DNA of 64,000 nt from Euschistus heros (lineage: Eukaryota; Arthropoda; Insecta; Hemiptera; Pentatomidae), in the NCBI GenBank assembly GCA_003667255.2, contig RCWM02000395.1:248001-312000 (forward strand), given 5' to 3'. The position numbers were made by a program, and so were the translations under genes. Shown here in pieces: positions 36,600 through 49,135 of the stretch. Numbering within the stretch: the first letter of the stretch is position 1; every line of letters starts with the position of its first letter. The notes beneath the pieces are model-generated. The model saw only the letters and a program-made list of their open reading frames with translations, made no database searches and had not been told where the DNA came from.

Positions 36600-37407
36600 T
36601 AATTAATAAATAAAACATAATGAAAAAACGAAATTTTGCCAAAATATCTGATAACACAAATTGGCCAAATTGAGAGGGTTAAAAACTTCAAATATTTGGG
36701 AGAAAAATCCAAGAAAATGGTTTGGAAAAATCTGCAATAGAGGAAAGATTGCATAAAATGGAGAGAGCATATGGTATTACCAAAGATGTTTACTATAAAA
36801 AATGCCGATCCAAAAATATAAAAATTAGGCATTACAACACAGTAGTGAAGCCGGAATGCCTATATGCAAGTGAATGTCTTGCATTAAACTATAGTTTGGA
36901 TAAATTGGAAAAACTAGAAAGGCGAATCATGAGGAAAATATTAGGCCCACAAAACACAGTAGAAGGCTGGAAGTTACGAAGTAATGATGAAATATATCAA
37001 AATGTAGAAAATATATCGGATGTAATGAGAAAAAGAAGATTGATGTTTTTTGGTCACTTATATCGAATGCCTGATAGTAGATTGACAAGTAAGATTCTCA
37101 GATATCTGTGGGGTAAGAAATCAACAACAAGCTGAGTCAATGAAGTAAAAAGGGATTTAGAAAAAAACAATATAAAAATAGAGGAAATAAATAATAAAGA
37201 AGACTTTCGGCGAAAACTACTGAAAATGGAGGGATTCCAGGCAGGAAAGTGAAAAGGACTGGTACAAAATGGTCTGAGGACAGAAAGAGGAAACAAGGTG
37301 AACAGATGAAAGCTTACTGGAAGAAAATAAAGGAACAAGGAAGAAAGAATTGAAATTGGCACATGGTCCTCTGCTGGCCCATTCAAAAAAAAAAAAAAAA
37401 AAAAAAA
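36600..37407 (+). mobile_element. LINE-D retrotransposon 3' end with poly(A)
   Basis: A 5'-truncated non-LTR element ends in A23 at 37385-37407. The reverse transcriptase thumb and C-terminus are spread over three pieces: VKNFKYLGE at about 36680-36706 (a different frame), an open frame 36722-37135, then VNEVKRDLEKNNIKIEEINN after an in-frame TGA, through WSEDRKRKQGEQMK-type sequence. Other fragments lie at 3330, 20270, 49504 and 50740. Confidence 0.85.
36722..37135 (+). pseudogene. LINE-D reverse transcriptase C-terminal fragment
   Basis: This 137-codon frame encodes the domain after the catalytic palm: EERLHKMERAYGITKDVYY, KIRHYNTVVKPECLYASECL, KLEKLERRIMRKILGP and MRKRRLMFFGHLYRMPDSRL. 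The FFGH..RM motif is characteristic of several LINE clades. The catalytic YADD region lies upstream and is lost. The TGA at the end interrupts a frame that continues in the same phase with VNEVKRDLE, so it is probably a Trp codon changed to stop. An upstream frameshift separates FKYLGE. Confidence 0.82.
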
Positions 37408-38565
37408 GTTAAATTTCCTGAGGTATTTATAGTTCTTAAAATGTTTGAGAAAATCCTTAATAAGAAATGTCCAATCCGCTGCAACCTCCTCCTCCAGTGG
37501 TGATTACTATTCCAGAACTAGGCGATTATTTTCTTTTCGTTTTATTTATCTCTAATTACGTTTAAGGTTTTGTTAGTAATGTCTAAGGTATCCTGGTGAC
37601 TATTGTGCGAATTGAAATCCTTCCCCATGGATCCTTCAAAAGCTCTATTATTCGACTGCTTTAGCTATCGTTCGAAGGAATATGAAACTGCCCGTACCAC
37701 CTCGCTGATTCACTGTTCCTTTTGACAAATGAGCGTTACGAAAAAAAAAAAGTTAACATTGTTTAAGCCATTGTGACTGGCATTGTGGTCGGGCGTGACA
37801 GCCGATTGATAAAAAAATATCGTGGCCCTGAAGCCTTTGTGTTTCGATTACAGAAGGACGCTAAACGACACAGAAAGTCCTCGGCGACGAATGGCGGCAA
37901 CGGAGGACAAAGGCGGAGGTGAAAAGTGTCACAGATTGTTCCGCAGAAAGCCATTATTACCATAACTCCGTTGGGAGGGAGGAGGAAGTAACGAGGGGGT
38001 GAGTGCTTTGAAAGGAGTAGATTGAGTTGGCCGTGGCTTTCTATATCGGTGGCAGTGGCCCCGGATATCTGATTAACTTTGTAATAAGAAAAATAAAGAT
38101 GAAAGAAGGTTAATATCGCCGGCTCATCAAAGGCTTGATGGTCGTTATTTAGGAGCGGCCATCTTGCCCCCTTGTCCAATAGCCTTCCGCTAACTGCACC
38201 TTATACCTGCACTTATTTATATTGGATCCGGGTATCATCTTTTGATGGCAATCATGACAATATATTATCTGCAAAAGTAGTACACAACGTCTGCTTCAGA
38301 TTAGCTCTTCATCTTTCGAGGCTGGTGGCTTCGTTGATTGCTTATTAACAATGTACTTCATTGTTTTCTGATCCCTAAAAAAAAAGTAATACTTTTTTTT
38401 TCTAAGGATTGAAATAGGATTTCTAGTTCCATTATTAATGCGATCAAACAACAGCCCCATTTTATTTTACGTTTTTGTTGTGCTTATTGGATTTTTATAA
38501 TTCCAGAATAATGATTAGTTTTCTTTCCATTCATTATTCATATTGGTTTTCGAGCACTAATACAC
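37408..38565. other. Unassigned DNA including GC-richer block 37740-38215
   Basis: The block at 37740-38215 is clearly GC-richer than the rest of the window and non-repetitive. It includes GTGACAGCCGATTGAT and GCGGCCATCTTGCC. A minus-strand open frame of 138 codons crosses it, but it has no recognised domain. It may be conserved non-coding sequence, an enhancer, or an untranslated exon. Confidence 0.35.
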
Positions 38566-38735
38566 TAATCTATACTATTATATAAAAGAACAAGACATTT
38601 TTCATTTGTGATCACTAACTGCGAAAATTACTGAACTAATCTGTACCACGTTTTAACTAAATCATCTTCATGGTTCAAGAAAGGTTTATCAATAATAAAA
38701 ACTAAAGATTTTAAATTACATTGCTATAAAAAAAG
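38566..38735 (+). mobile_element. Helitron-like 5' terminal fragment
   Basis: TCTATACTATTATATAAAAG followed by a region with ACTGAACTAATCTGTACCAC resembles the left ends of insect Helitrons as I recall them (TCTATACTAATATTATAAA...). No right-end hairpin or RepHel ORF was found. Confidence 0.35.
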
Positions 38736-38784
38736 CGATAAAGGTGTGGTGCGCAGTGAAGTTTGATAATCCACCGATAGGTGG

Positions 38785-38905
38785 ATTGTAGGGATCGGAT
38801 AGGAGATGAATTGGATTCGTATTGGTTTAGTAGAGCCCCAAAGCTCATATCCGTACGTCCAAATAGGTGTAATCATAGTCATGTAAATAATCCTTTTATA
38901 TAAAT
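38785..38905 (-). mobile_element. LINE-A internal fragment
   Basis: About 120 bp on the minus strand match the LINE-A segment encoding YGxELWGSTKPxx. Both ends are truncated, with no 3' tail. Confidence 0.7.
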
Positions 38906-40193
38906 AATTCCTAATCGTATTGATCCTTATATACCATCATGCGTACCTCAAGTGAATAATTATTTTGTACTTAATTAGAAGCTTTATACGAAGTCTATAC
39001 TTTTATTTATCCTGTTGTATTGTAAAAATCCAGATATTAATTTACTTTCTGTTCTGTAATGATATTCTTAAGGGATATTGTCCCAGAATTTCATTCTATT
39101 ATATCCTATTCTATTAATAGGTTTTAAATGGAATAAGTTAATATTTAACAAAACTTTGTATTTTCCATTTAATTAGGTATAGAAAAAGTTAAATGCATTT
39201 ATATGCGAAAACTTTTTAACTGTTTTATTTTTATTTTTTTCAAATAGTTACAGTTGACCTAATTTGTAAAAAATAATAATTGTTCCAATTATAAAAAAAT
39301 ATATTAGTTTTTAGCTATGCAAGAATTGGTTATATAGATCGTATCTCTAATATTCATAGCATTATTTACCACTAAATATCTTTGGTAAAATAAATTAATA
39401 AAAAAATTAAAAAATAAAAAAAAGTACAAAAAAAAAAAAAATGGCAGGGGACGACAAACCATCTGTTTGTGATAAGTGACAGAGGAGAGGGACGGTAAAT
39501 AATGAGCGTCGAGCTTCGGACCATTGTCCAACCTTCGAAAAATACCAACAATAAATTCCCTTAACCACTGCCCCCACCGGCATAGGAACCCAAGTACATA
39601 ATGAACCCAGGTACTTGGACACCAATAGCGACCATGGTACTCCTTGGGTACCGCCTGCAGCTCTAGCAGCTGCCGTACGTGTTGGGCTGGCAGATGTGTT
39701 AGTGAGGGGAGCCTCTCTTGTTTGCCTATGATACCTGGATTGACAATTACTGCTCTGAAGCGCTTTAGGCTTTGTTGTGGTGAATATATTAATTCCTTAT
39801 TTATTTCTTATTATTATTATTATTTGACACTAAGCCACCAATGCATCTCTATTGTGTCCACATCATCTGTTTGGAAAATGTCACAATTCTAAAATCATTA
39901 CATTTCAGGAAAGGCCTTTAAAATTTTGCATTTATTTTAATTGAAAATATCTCTTCATTGCAATCATATGTTTCTAAAAAACCAACAATAGGTACCTTAA
40001 TAACATTAAATAAAGATAAAAAAAAAATATATATGTAAAAATAAGAGACTATCATTTTATACTTTTTCCTATATCTTCTGTAATAAAATCTACAGAATTT
40101 ACGTGTATTTTCGAATATCTACAAATTACTTGAAAAAATCACATTACATACAATGCAATGTTTAAAATAATTCGTTATAATACAAATCAATAC
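38906..40193. other. Unassigned DNA, GC-richer 39430-39790
   Basis: The sequence at 39430-39790 is GC-richer and contains CTGAAGCGCTTTAGGCTTTG followed by a TAT/ATT simple repeat, an arrangement seen at some LINE 3' ends. Open frames of 72-82 codons on both strands show no domain. The rest is AT-rich. Confidence 0.3.
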
Positions 40194-40990
40194 ATTTTTT
40201 TTTTGTATATAAGTTTATTATATAAATTTACAACTGTACAGAATATATGCATCAAGTAAATGTGTTGATAGTGAATACAATATCACTAGTAGCACTTCGA
40301 TAAATTCTGCACTATAAGATATCTAGGACATCTTCTTTTCAGAAGCCTCGGATGATTATCAGGAATGGAGTGGGGAGCAAGTTGGGAGACTAGTAGATTG
40401 GAGTGGTTATGGAGCTTACTATGGAAGGATTGGTATCTGGTTTGGGCTAAATCAGTAACATACGGGACATTAAGATCTTTATGGATAAGTTTATTTGTAA
40501 CAAAGTAAGGAGCATTAAGGTTTTTACGAAGGATTTTGGATTTTAAGGATTGGATACAGGAAGAATTAGAAGGTTTAGTTGAGCCCCAGAGCTTAACTCC
40601 ATATGTCCTAATAGGTGATAACTGCCATGTAAATGAGTCTTTTGTAGTAAATCGGAAGGTTTGAACGTTTTTCTAGTAAATGTTGAAGAAGTCGAAAACG
40701 ACGAGCAGTTTCCAGTCGTTTTAGTCTTGTATGTGGATTCCAATTTAAACGTTTGTCCAAGTGGAGTCCTAGGTAGCGGATCTGCTCAACAGGGATTAAT
40801 GGAATATCATTAAAGGATACTGTAGGGCAGGAGATCGTAGGTTTACGACGAAGGGTAAAGGTCATTTGGTGAGATTTATTAGGATTTATTTTGATTCTCT
40901 ATTTTTGACACTATTCTTGAATTTATATATACATTTATTGAAGTTAACAACTGTGCAGGATATATACATCAAGTTAATGTGTTAAAATAA
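40194..40990 (-). mobile_element. LINE-A 3' end plus adjoining tail fragment
   Basis: A long minus-strand copy (40194 to about 40920) covers the 3' UTR, the C-terminal coding region and upstream LRRKPTISCPTVSFNDIP, IRYLGLHLDKRLNWNPH and RRFRLLQHLLEKRSNLP (frame 40608-40865). A second 3' tail, TTTATTGAAGTTAACAACTG, abuts it at about 40928-40990. This copy reaches as far upstream as any in the window. Confidence 0.88.
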
Positions 40991-41051
40991 TACATAAATT
41001 TACTTTTACATTATAGAATTGACTGAAAAATAAAAGAATATAATGGTTGAA

Positions 41052-41165
41052 TATGATGGTCAGGGGTGCATTCAAGCTGATAAATTGTACATACAAGTTT
41101 TAAAAAGCTTTATGCACTCAGCGCCGACGTTTCGACCTGCCTTCTTTTTGTCTTCTTCGGATCTA
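41052..41165 (-). mobile_element. Foldback-type arm, single
   Basis: GGTCAGGGGTGCATTCAAGC and the motif at 41130-41159 (reversed: CCGAAGAAGAC...AGGTCGAAACGTCGGCGCTGAG) match the family-1/3 arms. No inverted partner was found nearby. Confidence 0.6.
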
Positions 41166-41222
41166 AAATATCTAAAAATGAATATAACAAAAATGGTACA
41201 AAATGAACCAAGTATTTTAATT

Positions 41223-41462
41223 ATGTACCTCAGAAACAGGAGAGCTTAAATCCATTTGACAATTTTCAGATTATTGCAATATTGTATGTAGAATTTTATG
41301 TTACATTAATACCATGACTACTTAAGTCCCTTGAAAAATCGCCTTTTCTGTTTTCTAAGGGTTGTAAAAAGTTAAGTCCATGATTGGGCCAGACCATTGT
41401 AAGCCCACTTATGTTATTCTACTGAAAAGTTAGACTTACGCTCTTCTGGTTCTGAGGTACAG
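41223..41462. repeat. Weak terminal inverted repeat pair
   Basis: TGTACCTCAGAAACAGGAGAGC at the left and (reversed) TGTACCTCAGAACCAGAAGAGC at the right bracket about 240 bp. It could be a small MITE. No clear target duplication was seen. Confidence 0.4.
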
Positions 41463-41555
41463 AATTTAGCAAAGGATATCGAAAGAGTTAATAACGGAAT
41501 CGACAGGTTGCACGGTACATAACTGTAATTAAGTTTTTAATGGTTAACACATATA

Positions 41556-41765
41556 CAGTAAAATGGGGTCACATTAGTTTCTGTGGTGATTTCCTTCTGG
41601 CAAGTTGTTGTGTCGACTTTTACCAAATGAGAGCCCACAAAACGACTCATTCATGCGCTCTCATTTGGTAAAAGTCGACAGAACAACCTGCCAGAAGGGA
41701 AATCACCACAGCAATAATTGTGTAGCAATTTTAACCCACCGTACTAATGTGATCCCATTTTACGG
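41556..41765. mobile_element. 210-bp hairpin MITE, TA target
   Basis: The ends are CAGTAAAATGGGGTCACATT and its imperfect inverse AATGTGATCCCATTTTACGG, with TA on both sides (41554-41555 and 41766-41767). Inner arms GTGATTTCC.TCTGGCA and TTTTACCAAATGAGAGC are also inverted, so nearly the whole element can fold into one hairpin. It carries no ORF. Its ends resemble those of the 2.3-kb transposon at 6637-8938, a possible mobilising relative. Confidence 0.85.
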
Positions 41766-41767
41766 TA

Positions 41768-42593
<826 letters not shown>

Positions 42594-43709
42594 TTTGGTA
42601 TTTGCCTAGAGGGTGTTCTTCCCAACGGCGATACATTTTTGTGGCTTATCAGGGACAGTAACTGTCGAAGAAGACACAATGTCTTTTCGTTCCCGCTGGA
42701 TCCTATTTCGTGTTTCTCTCTATATGTCTTCTTATTAATGGCTCCGGAAGGAATCGAGATAAAATTTCTCAAGACTTTCTCAGTTCGTTCCTTTGCCATT
42801 TGAAGACTTGTAATGTTGTATTTTTGATATTATGTTTTCTTTAAATTAATTCTCTTTTTAATGCAGCAAAATTTTACTAAGGGACAAAAGGGTAGGACTG
42901 AACGGCAAATGAGTCGGATTAAACGGAGATTAAAATAGAACTCATAGTTAAACATTTATTACAATTTTATTTAATGTTATAGGGTTGATTCTCAGATTAC
43001 AGGCAATTTTTAGTACACAATTTTAAATAATTTTTACGGTAGTTTTATATATTTTTTGTAAATAGCAACACTTTCTATTGTCGTTTAGCTGTTTAAAAAA
43101 ACAAATGGTCAAGATCAAAAGTCATATTTTCATTAGAAATTTAAAATTTTAATAGTGCGGTAGTGACAATATCAGCTAGGTAATGATAATCACTTGAATA
43201 TGATTGTTTAAACAGTATATTGGAGGTGATTAAAAAAGTATATTGTAGAAGGAGCCATTGTTGGTTTTGAAATTGAGGTTCTAGAGCAAAAAATATAAAA
43301 AAATAACTTTTCAGGCAATATTTCCAATAATTCAGTGCTAATCAAAAATAAGATACTAAATGGACAATTAAACTCAAACAAATTTAAAGGAGGAAACCTA
43401 TAAATCTAAGGTAGAAATAGCTCAAAAATGTTCATTATCGCACAGTTCGTGTCACCGCACTAATAATTCGTGCATTTTATTCAAACCTAGCCTCTAGATG
43501 ACTAATATAAAAATTGTATTATCTGCCAACTGTTATACAACAAATGATATTCTTAATTAAATTAAAGCCAATAAATTAATTTGAAAATTTATTATGACAA
43601 TATAAAGCGTGATAATGACAACAAAATAGCTATGGGACTTATTTCACAAAGAAAAACTTGGGCGAAATCCCTGTAACTCACTGCCTGACCGTTGGTGGCT
43701 GGTCTTCAG
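42594..43709. other. Unassigned DNA
   Basis: The segment 42594-42800 is GC-richer and non-repetitive, and 42800-43709 is AT-rich. No gene was recognised. Confidence 0.3.
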
Positions 43710-44054
43710 CTACTACAGTACTACCACTACTACAGTACTACCACTACTACAGTACTACCACTACTACAGTACTACCACTACTACAGTACTACCACTACTA
43801 CAGTACTACCACTACTACAGTACTACCACTACTACAGTACTACCACTACTACAGTACTACCACTACTACAGTACTACCACTACTACAGTACTACCACTAC
43901 TACAGTACTACCACTACTACAGTACTACCACTACTACAGTACTACCACTACTACAGTACTACCACTACTACAGTACTACCACTACTACAGTACTACCACT
44001 ACTACAGTACTATCACTACTACAGTACTACCACTGCTACAGTACTACCACTACA
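43710..44054. repeat. 17-bp minisatellite, about 20 copies
   Basis: The unit CTACTACAGTACTACCA repeats about 20 times almost without error. The few variants cluster at the right end (CTATCA, CTGCTA). Because 17 is not a multiple of 3, each frame cycles through all phases and stays open, giving spurious frames of 157 and 169 codons. Confidence 0.97.
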
Positions 44055-44739
44055 CTACTCCTGGAAAATATTTCCTCCCGTGGCCCTATTTTCGCGGCTG
44101 TTTCTCTACAAATTTGTTTTTTGCTTGGTAATGACATCATAATGATGGGACAAAGTTTGGGGCTATGTAAACTTATATTATTACCCGAAATACCAAACTG
44201 AAAACATTTATAATTTTTGAGTTTTCCTTTAAGTGTGGAAATAAAATCACAACCTTAGGTAACGAAAGAAAGGAATAAATGTATACAAGAAAACTAAGAG
44301 TGGGATACACCGTGGTAATGACATCTGAGTAGCTTAAGCAATCAAAAGATTAATTCAGTAATTTATACATTCATTTTTAATATTTTACTATGGAGAAATA
44401 TTTCTTTTCTGTTGTAGCTGTTAACAAAAATTAAAGAAGGATTTGATCAATTGAGTATAAATCGTTTGACACATAAGGAGGGGAGTATGTTATCTAGATT
44501 GAGATGTCTGTTATTATTGGAAAAATGTCTGTATTTCTGTTGATATATGTGTTCTGTTTTGCCCATAATCTGAGAATCACCCATGTTATTTTTAGTTTTA
44601 TTTGGAAAAAAAAAAAAAAATGGGAAGTCTTTTCAAGCGTAAACGTACTTTTTTTGTATACACTAACTAATATGAAGGGATTTATATTTGGAAATAAAAA
44701 AAAAAAAAGAAATTTAAACGTACTTTGTATACACTAACA
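44055..44739. other. Unassigned DNA
   Basis: No gene was recognised. ACGTACTTTTTTTGTATACA and an echo, ACGTACTTTGTATACACTAA, near 44645 and 44718 form a short direct repeat flanking an A-rich stretch. Confidence 0.3.
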
Positions 44740-45440
44740 GACTAATATGTTTGCAAAGATATGTTTTGTCCAGCTGTTTATCTATTCACGAATTGGTCAT
44801 AATGACATTTTACTGTGTTTGGTTTATAGCAAACTAACTCGCTTTTTAAAATCGTTCATAATGAAGTATGCTCTAAACGTTGTTGTAAAGTACGTATAAA
44901 GAAAAAACGTAAAAAAATCACAGTATCGCTACACTCTGAACGAATTCCGAAAATTTGAATTTATTAACATATTTTCTGGTGCCGTGTACCACTACATTTG
45001 GTTAGAGGCACCATACACAAGTTGGAAAATTTACGTCTTTGTAAAGATTAGTATTTTTAAAAATTCAATTATGTGGTTGGGAAAATATGTGTTATTTTCA
45101 AGCAATGTTGAAATATCTTGGTTCGTTAGGCCATTATCTTTTCTTGGCTTTTGGTGTTTTGTGCATTCCACAAGAATACGTTCGATAGTCATTCTGACAT
45201 TCTTTGCATTTCAGAGGTGGCATATCTTCCAGTAAGTAGCTTAGCTAGGTTAGTTTTGAATGTCCATTTCGTAATATTTTTGAAATTTGAATGCTTTATC
45301 TCAGTCTCCGTTGAATATACACAGCTCATTTTCTGCTCAAATTTTAGAAAACTTAGAAACGTAAAAACGGTCGAAAGTATTGACGCTATGACACTACCAA
45401 CACTTTTTGGTCCAAAGCTTGTTTTTTAGCACACAGTCAC
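44740..45440 (-). mobile_element. LINE-G 3' end with decayed C-terminus
   Basis: The minus strand encodes, across shifted frames, a CKECQN zinc-knuckle-like start, RILVEC-like sequence, DISTLL and FKNTNLYKDVNF, then a 3' UTR with TAGTGGTACACGGCACCAGA. This order (C-x2-C...H/C motif, then a short C-terminal tail) resembles the end of I- or Jockey-group LINEs downstream of the RNase H region. The 3' UTR (44740-44935) reappears inverted at 46130-46335. Confidence 0.5.
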
Positions 45441-45656
45441 AACACTAACAATATATAAACTAATTAAAAAATATCCAACATTTTTGTACATAAAAATGTG
45501 TAATTTAATTGGAATATTAGTATAATATTATTAACTTAAGAAAAAAATAAATAATGAATGAAAATGGTCAGGAATACGAACTAAAGGCCACCGAGAAAAA
45601 GTATTCCTTTTCCTAACTAAATATTAATATTTCAAAATGTTATATTATTTTGTTTA

Positions 45657-45720
<64 letters not shown>

Positions 45721-45785
45721 ACACCCATATATATATATATATACATATACACACATACATATATCTGTGTGTATCTGTGTGTGTG
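45657..45785. repeat. (AC)n microsatellite and mixed AT/TG repeat
   Basis: About 34 AC units (45657-45724), then imperfect AT, AC and TG runs. Confidence 0.95.
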
Positions 45786-46129
45786 GCCTGAATACAAACA
45801 CTGAAGACTAAAACAGTGGATGACTCTTAGTTGGACCTACTCCATTAGCCGTTACACAACAGAGCCGTTGTATCTGCAACTACCAACCTACCAAGCAACT
45901 GTCCTATCTCTGAGCTTATCTCTAATCCAGTGGCTAGACCAAATATTATGTACTTTACATATAAACATATTAGAAATATTAAAATTTCTCATACTCTTGG
46001 GAAATTATGAATCAATATTGAAAAAAAAGAGAAGTTATTAATTTAATTTTAATTATTTTTAGATGTAGGTTGTGATGAAAAAAAAAATGGTAAGCACTGT
46101 AGCTTAAACAGGAACTTTGATATAGGCTT

Positions 46130-46335
46130 TTTAATATTCGAAAATCTCTCAAAACGTCTTAGAAATTTTGTTTTGTTTTTGACGGTTTTTTATACCTCTG
46201 TAACAACAAAATTTAGAGCATACTTACTTCATTGTGAACGATTTTGAAACTGCATTAGTTTACTATAAACTAAACACAATACAGTGTTATTGTGGCAAAT
46301 GCTTATATACATAAATAGCTGGCGAAAACATTTCT
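46130..46335 (+). mobile_element. LINE-G 3' UTR copy
   Basis: The reverse complement of 44740-44935 with moderate divergence. TTTAGAGCATACTTACTTCA and ATTTTGAAACTGCATTAGTT correspond to the other copy. Confidence 0.55.
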
Positions 46336-46520
46336 ATGAAAAGTCTATTGGGATATATAACATACGTTTCTATTTCCTGTGCTTGTTTAAAATGTTACAA
46401 GTATTAATATTAAGCAAAATAATATAACATTTTGGAATATTAATATTTAGGAAATGGAATACGTTTTCTCTGTTGTCTATAGTTTGTTTTCCTGACCATT
46501 TTCGTTCTTGATTTTTTTTT

Positions 46521-47107
46521 AAATTTATTAATATGAAATATTTTTAATAGATTCAGGCAAAATGTTGGATCAAATACAATAAAACGAACTTACTTAATAG
46601 TTTCGACGTAAACTAATAATTCACAACAAAAAACAACTCAAATTTATTTATTCATGCCAAACAATCACCGTATTTAGATTTTCCTCATTTACATACGAAT
46701 TCATCTGTTTACATGCAAATGAGCAATATTCCTGGGATTTTAATTTATTTAATAATTCATGATATACAAAGCTTTTTTTTTTTTTTTCGTTAAAAGATGT
46801 TCCATGACACAAATTGGTTTGTGATCGCCTGGGGTTATTGGATACGGATACTTTCAATTCAAGAAAGTTGCTTAGTCTACTAATAGTGACAACGGATTGT
46901 TTAAAAAACCCAATTTCTCCCTTATGTGGAAAACCAATACATCATGAATATTTTTATCTGTATTCTATTTCTTTTATACCTACTGCTTCTGATCACCCAA
47001 ACATATAAATTTTCTATCCGAGCAATACCAACAGGGCTAGATCGTGTCAAAAAAGCCCCAACTATTAATAACTGTTGGCAAAACGTGACTATTTTTAATT
47101 TAAAACA
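46521..47107. other. Unassigned DNA
   Basis: No gene was recognised. At 47010-47060 CCGAGCAATACCAACAGGGC then TAGATCGTGTCAAAA relates to the dispersed repeat at 11600-12115 and 48290. Confidence 0.3.
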
Positions 47108-48184
47108 TTAGTGTAAAAAAAAAAAAAAATTAGTGAAACTAGATTAAAAATGTAGAAAAATGCAGTCCTCACCTTTCTATTCCAATCCGTTGCAGATATA
47201 CAATAAATCAAAGACTTTTTTGAGGAAACCACGGTTTTTACCATAAAATCTGTAATATCTCCATTTTGTTTAAATATTTTTTCAAATTTTGACCTTATTT
47301 TCGGATTTATCATTAAATTTACTATAAGAACAGAGTCTTTCCCTGTAAAAACAGGCTCATCTATCCATAGATTCACCTCAAAAAGCGGTGTTCTTCAGTA
47401 TCGGCTGCATTCAGAAGCTTACTGCTAAATTGAGGTCTATTTTCATTATCATTGGGTTTTAAACCTTACATTGAAAATCTAGTAAAATAAATCCTAATGA
47501 TAAATAAATAAATGTAATGACATAAGATCCTCTGATCTGGTTTAGCTTTAATAAACATAACATCCTCTGATTTTTTGCTTTTTTTATTCAGATGAAGAGT
47601 TTATTTTGTTTAAAATGCACATTTCTATTAAGGGATTGTCATAATGTTTTATTTACACAAGTTACTGATTTGTATGCCAAATGAGAATACCATGTTTATT
47701 CGGTTTCAAATGTAAATATCCATGACATCGAAAGAGAATCATTACTTTTAACATATCATTCGAAAGCTGATTAAATTTGCAAGTTTTTGTGAGATTTGTC
47801 GTTTTGTGAATAGTTTTTTTTTTTTGTTTTCGAAAAACGGTGAGCGTTGAAGTAATATAGGATTTTGCAACTTCCCTAAATAAGGTGATGATCAAGCTGT
47901 TCTTTAGAATTTTGTAAAATTCAAGGCTACATGTACTCTGCTCTTATTGGAAATTTGATGCTAAATTCGAAAATGTGGTGAAAGTTTGGAAAATATTTAA
48001 ACATAATGGAGAAACGAAATGGATATATTACAGTTTTTATGGTAAAAACCGTGGTTTCCTCAAAAAAGTCTTTGATTTATCGTATATCTGCAACGGATTG
48101 GAATAGAAAGGTGAGGTCTGCGGCACTTTTCTACATTTTTGATCTAGTTTCACTCATTTTTTTTACACTAAGAGACTCACCCTG
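47108..48184. mobile_element. DNA transposon with about 235-bp inverted repeats
   Basis: Left arm 47108-47340 and right arm 47932-48184 are inverted copies, sharing CCTCACCTTTCTATTCCAAT and GAGGAAACCACGGTTTTTAC. The right terminus reads (reversed) CAGGGTGAGTCTCTTAGTGT and is followed by TA (48185-48186), resembling mariner-type ends. The left terminus has lost its outermost bases. Open frames of 93 and 62 codons here lie within the arms and are not transposase. Confidence 0.7.
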
Positions 48185-48186
48185 TA

Positions 48187-48564
48187 TATCCTAAACGGCA
48201 GGTTCTTGCGTAAAATGTTTTACAAAATATAATCTCCATTAACTCTTTAATGGGTGAACAGCAGTCAAACTTTCGATGCAAGCAACATCACCAAAACTAG
48301 AGCGTGTCAAATGTTACATTTTCCAGTGCGAAAAATGTTACACATTTTGAGGGTAAAGAACCGTTTGTAATAATAACGAACATCTGCCGCTTGGATCGAC
48401 CCGTTTCGGAGCTGTGTTCGTTTGAATGCAAAAAAAAATGACGTTTGAAACCCTTATTTTTTCTCAATTACCGGTTTAAGAAATTTGACCACTTTATTTT
48501 GGACATATGGAAAGCTTTTTAAATTGATTAAATATCCACTTACTTAATGCTCCCTACACCAAAA
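48187..48564. repeat. Dispersed-repeat segment
   Basis: CTAGAGCGTGTCAAATGTTA and TTACACATTTTGAGGGTAAA match the 11.85-11.9 kb repeat. No coding sequence. Confidence 0.45.
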
Positions 48565-49135
48565 AGGACAAGAAACTGCCCGTCGATTTACAGACTACTT
48601 CAACATTTACCAGACAAGCGTTCAAAGCTCCCAATTAATTACAAAAGACATAATCATACCTATTTACATTGTACAGTTGACTGTGATTAGACCTATTTGG
48701 ACGTACGGAGTTGAGCTTTGGGGCTCTACTAAACCATCCAATTCTTCTCGTATCCAATTCTTCCTTACAATCCTTACAAAATCCTTCGAAAAATCCTCAA
48801 TGCTCCTTACTATGTGACCAATAAACTTATCCCATAAAGATCCTTAATGTTCCATATGTTTCAGATGTAGCCCAGACCAGATACCTATCCTTCCATAGTA
48901 AGCTCCATAACCACTCCAATCCACTAGTCTCCCAACTTGCTTTCTCCTCCATCCCTGATAATCCTCCGAGGCGTCTGAAAAGAAGATGGCCTAGAGACCT
49001 TTTATGGTAGATTTTATTGAAGTGCTACTAGTGAGTAGTTCTTCACTAGTTATTTACATGTCATTGTCTACACTGTCAACACATTTACTTATTGTATATT
49101 ATTTTGTAAATATCAATAAATAAAAAAAATAAAAA
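48565..49135 (+). mobile_element. LINE-A 3' end
   Basis: A plus-strand copy from GGACAAGAAACTGCCCGTCG to the CAATAAATAAAA tail. It includes a short insertion near 48650 and indels that break the C-terminal frame. The AAATCCTCAATGCTCC and GTCTGAAAAGAAGATGGCC segments are well preserved. Confidence 0.87.

Larger units (their letters stand above)
45545..46520. repeat. Inverted repeat pair bracketing 45.66-46.38 kb
   Basis: GAAAATGGTCAGGAA...AAATGTTATATTATTTTG at 45557-45652 is repeated inverted at about 46385-46510. The pair encloses an AC microsatellite and a LINE-G tail, so it may be the terminal repeats of a nested element or another foldback. Confidence 0.55.

Noticed and set aside
37763..38179. 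138-codon minus-strand open frame
   Set aside because: It lies in a GC-richer block, which lengthens chance frames. No domain, no splice sites. Kept only as a possible regulatory block.
43658..44201. Open frames of 157 and 169 codons
   Set aside because: A 17-bp repeat with no stop in any phase stays open automatically; not a protein.
45151..45429. 92-codon plus-strand open frame
   Set aside because: Antisense of the decayed LINE-G C-terminus.
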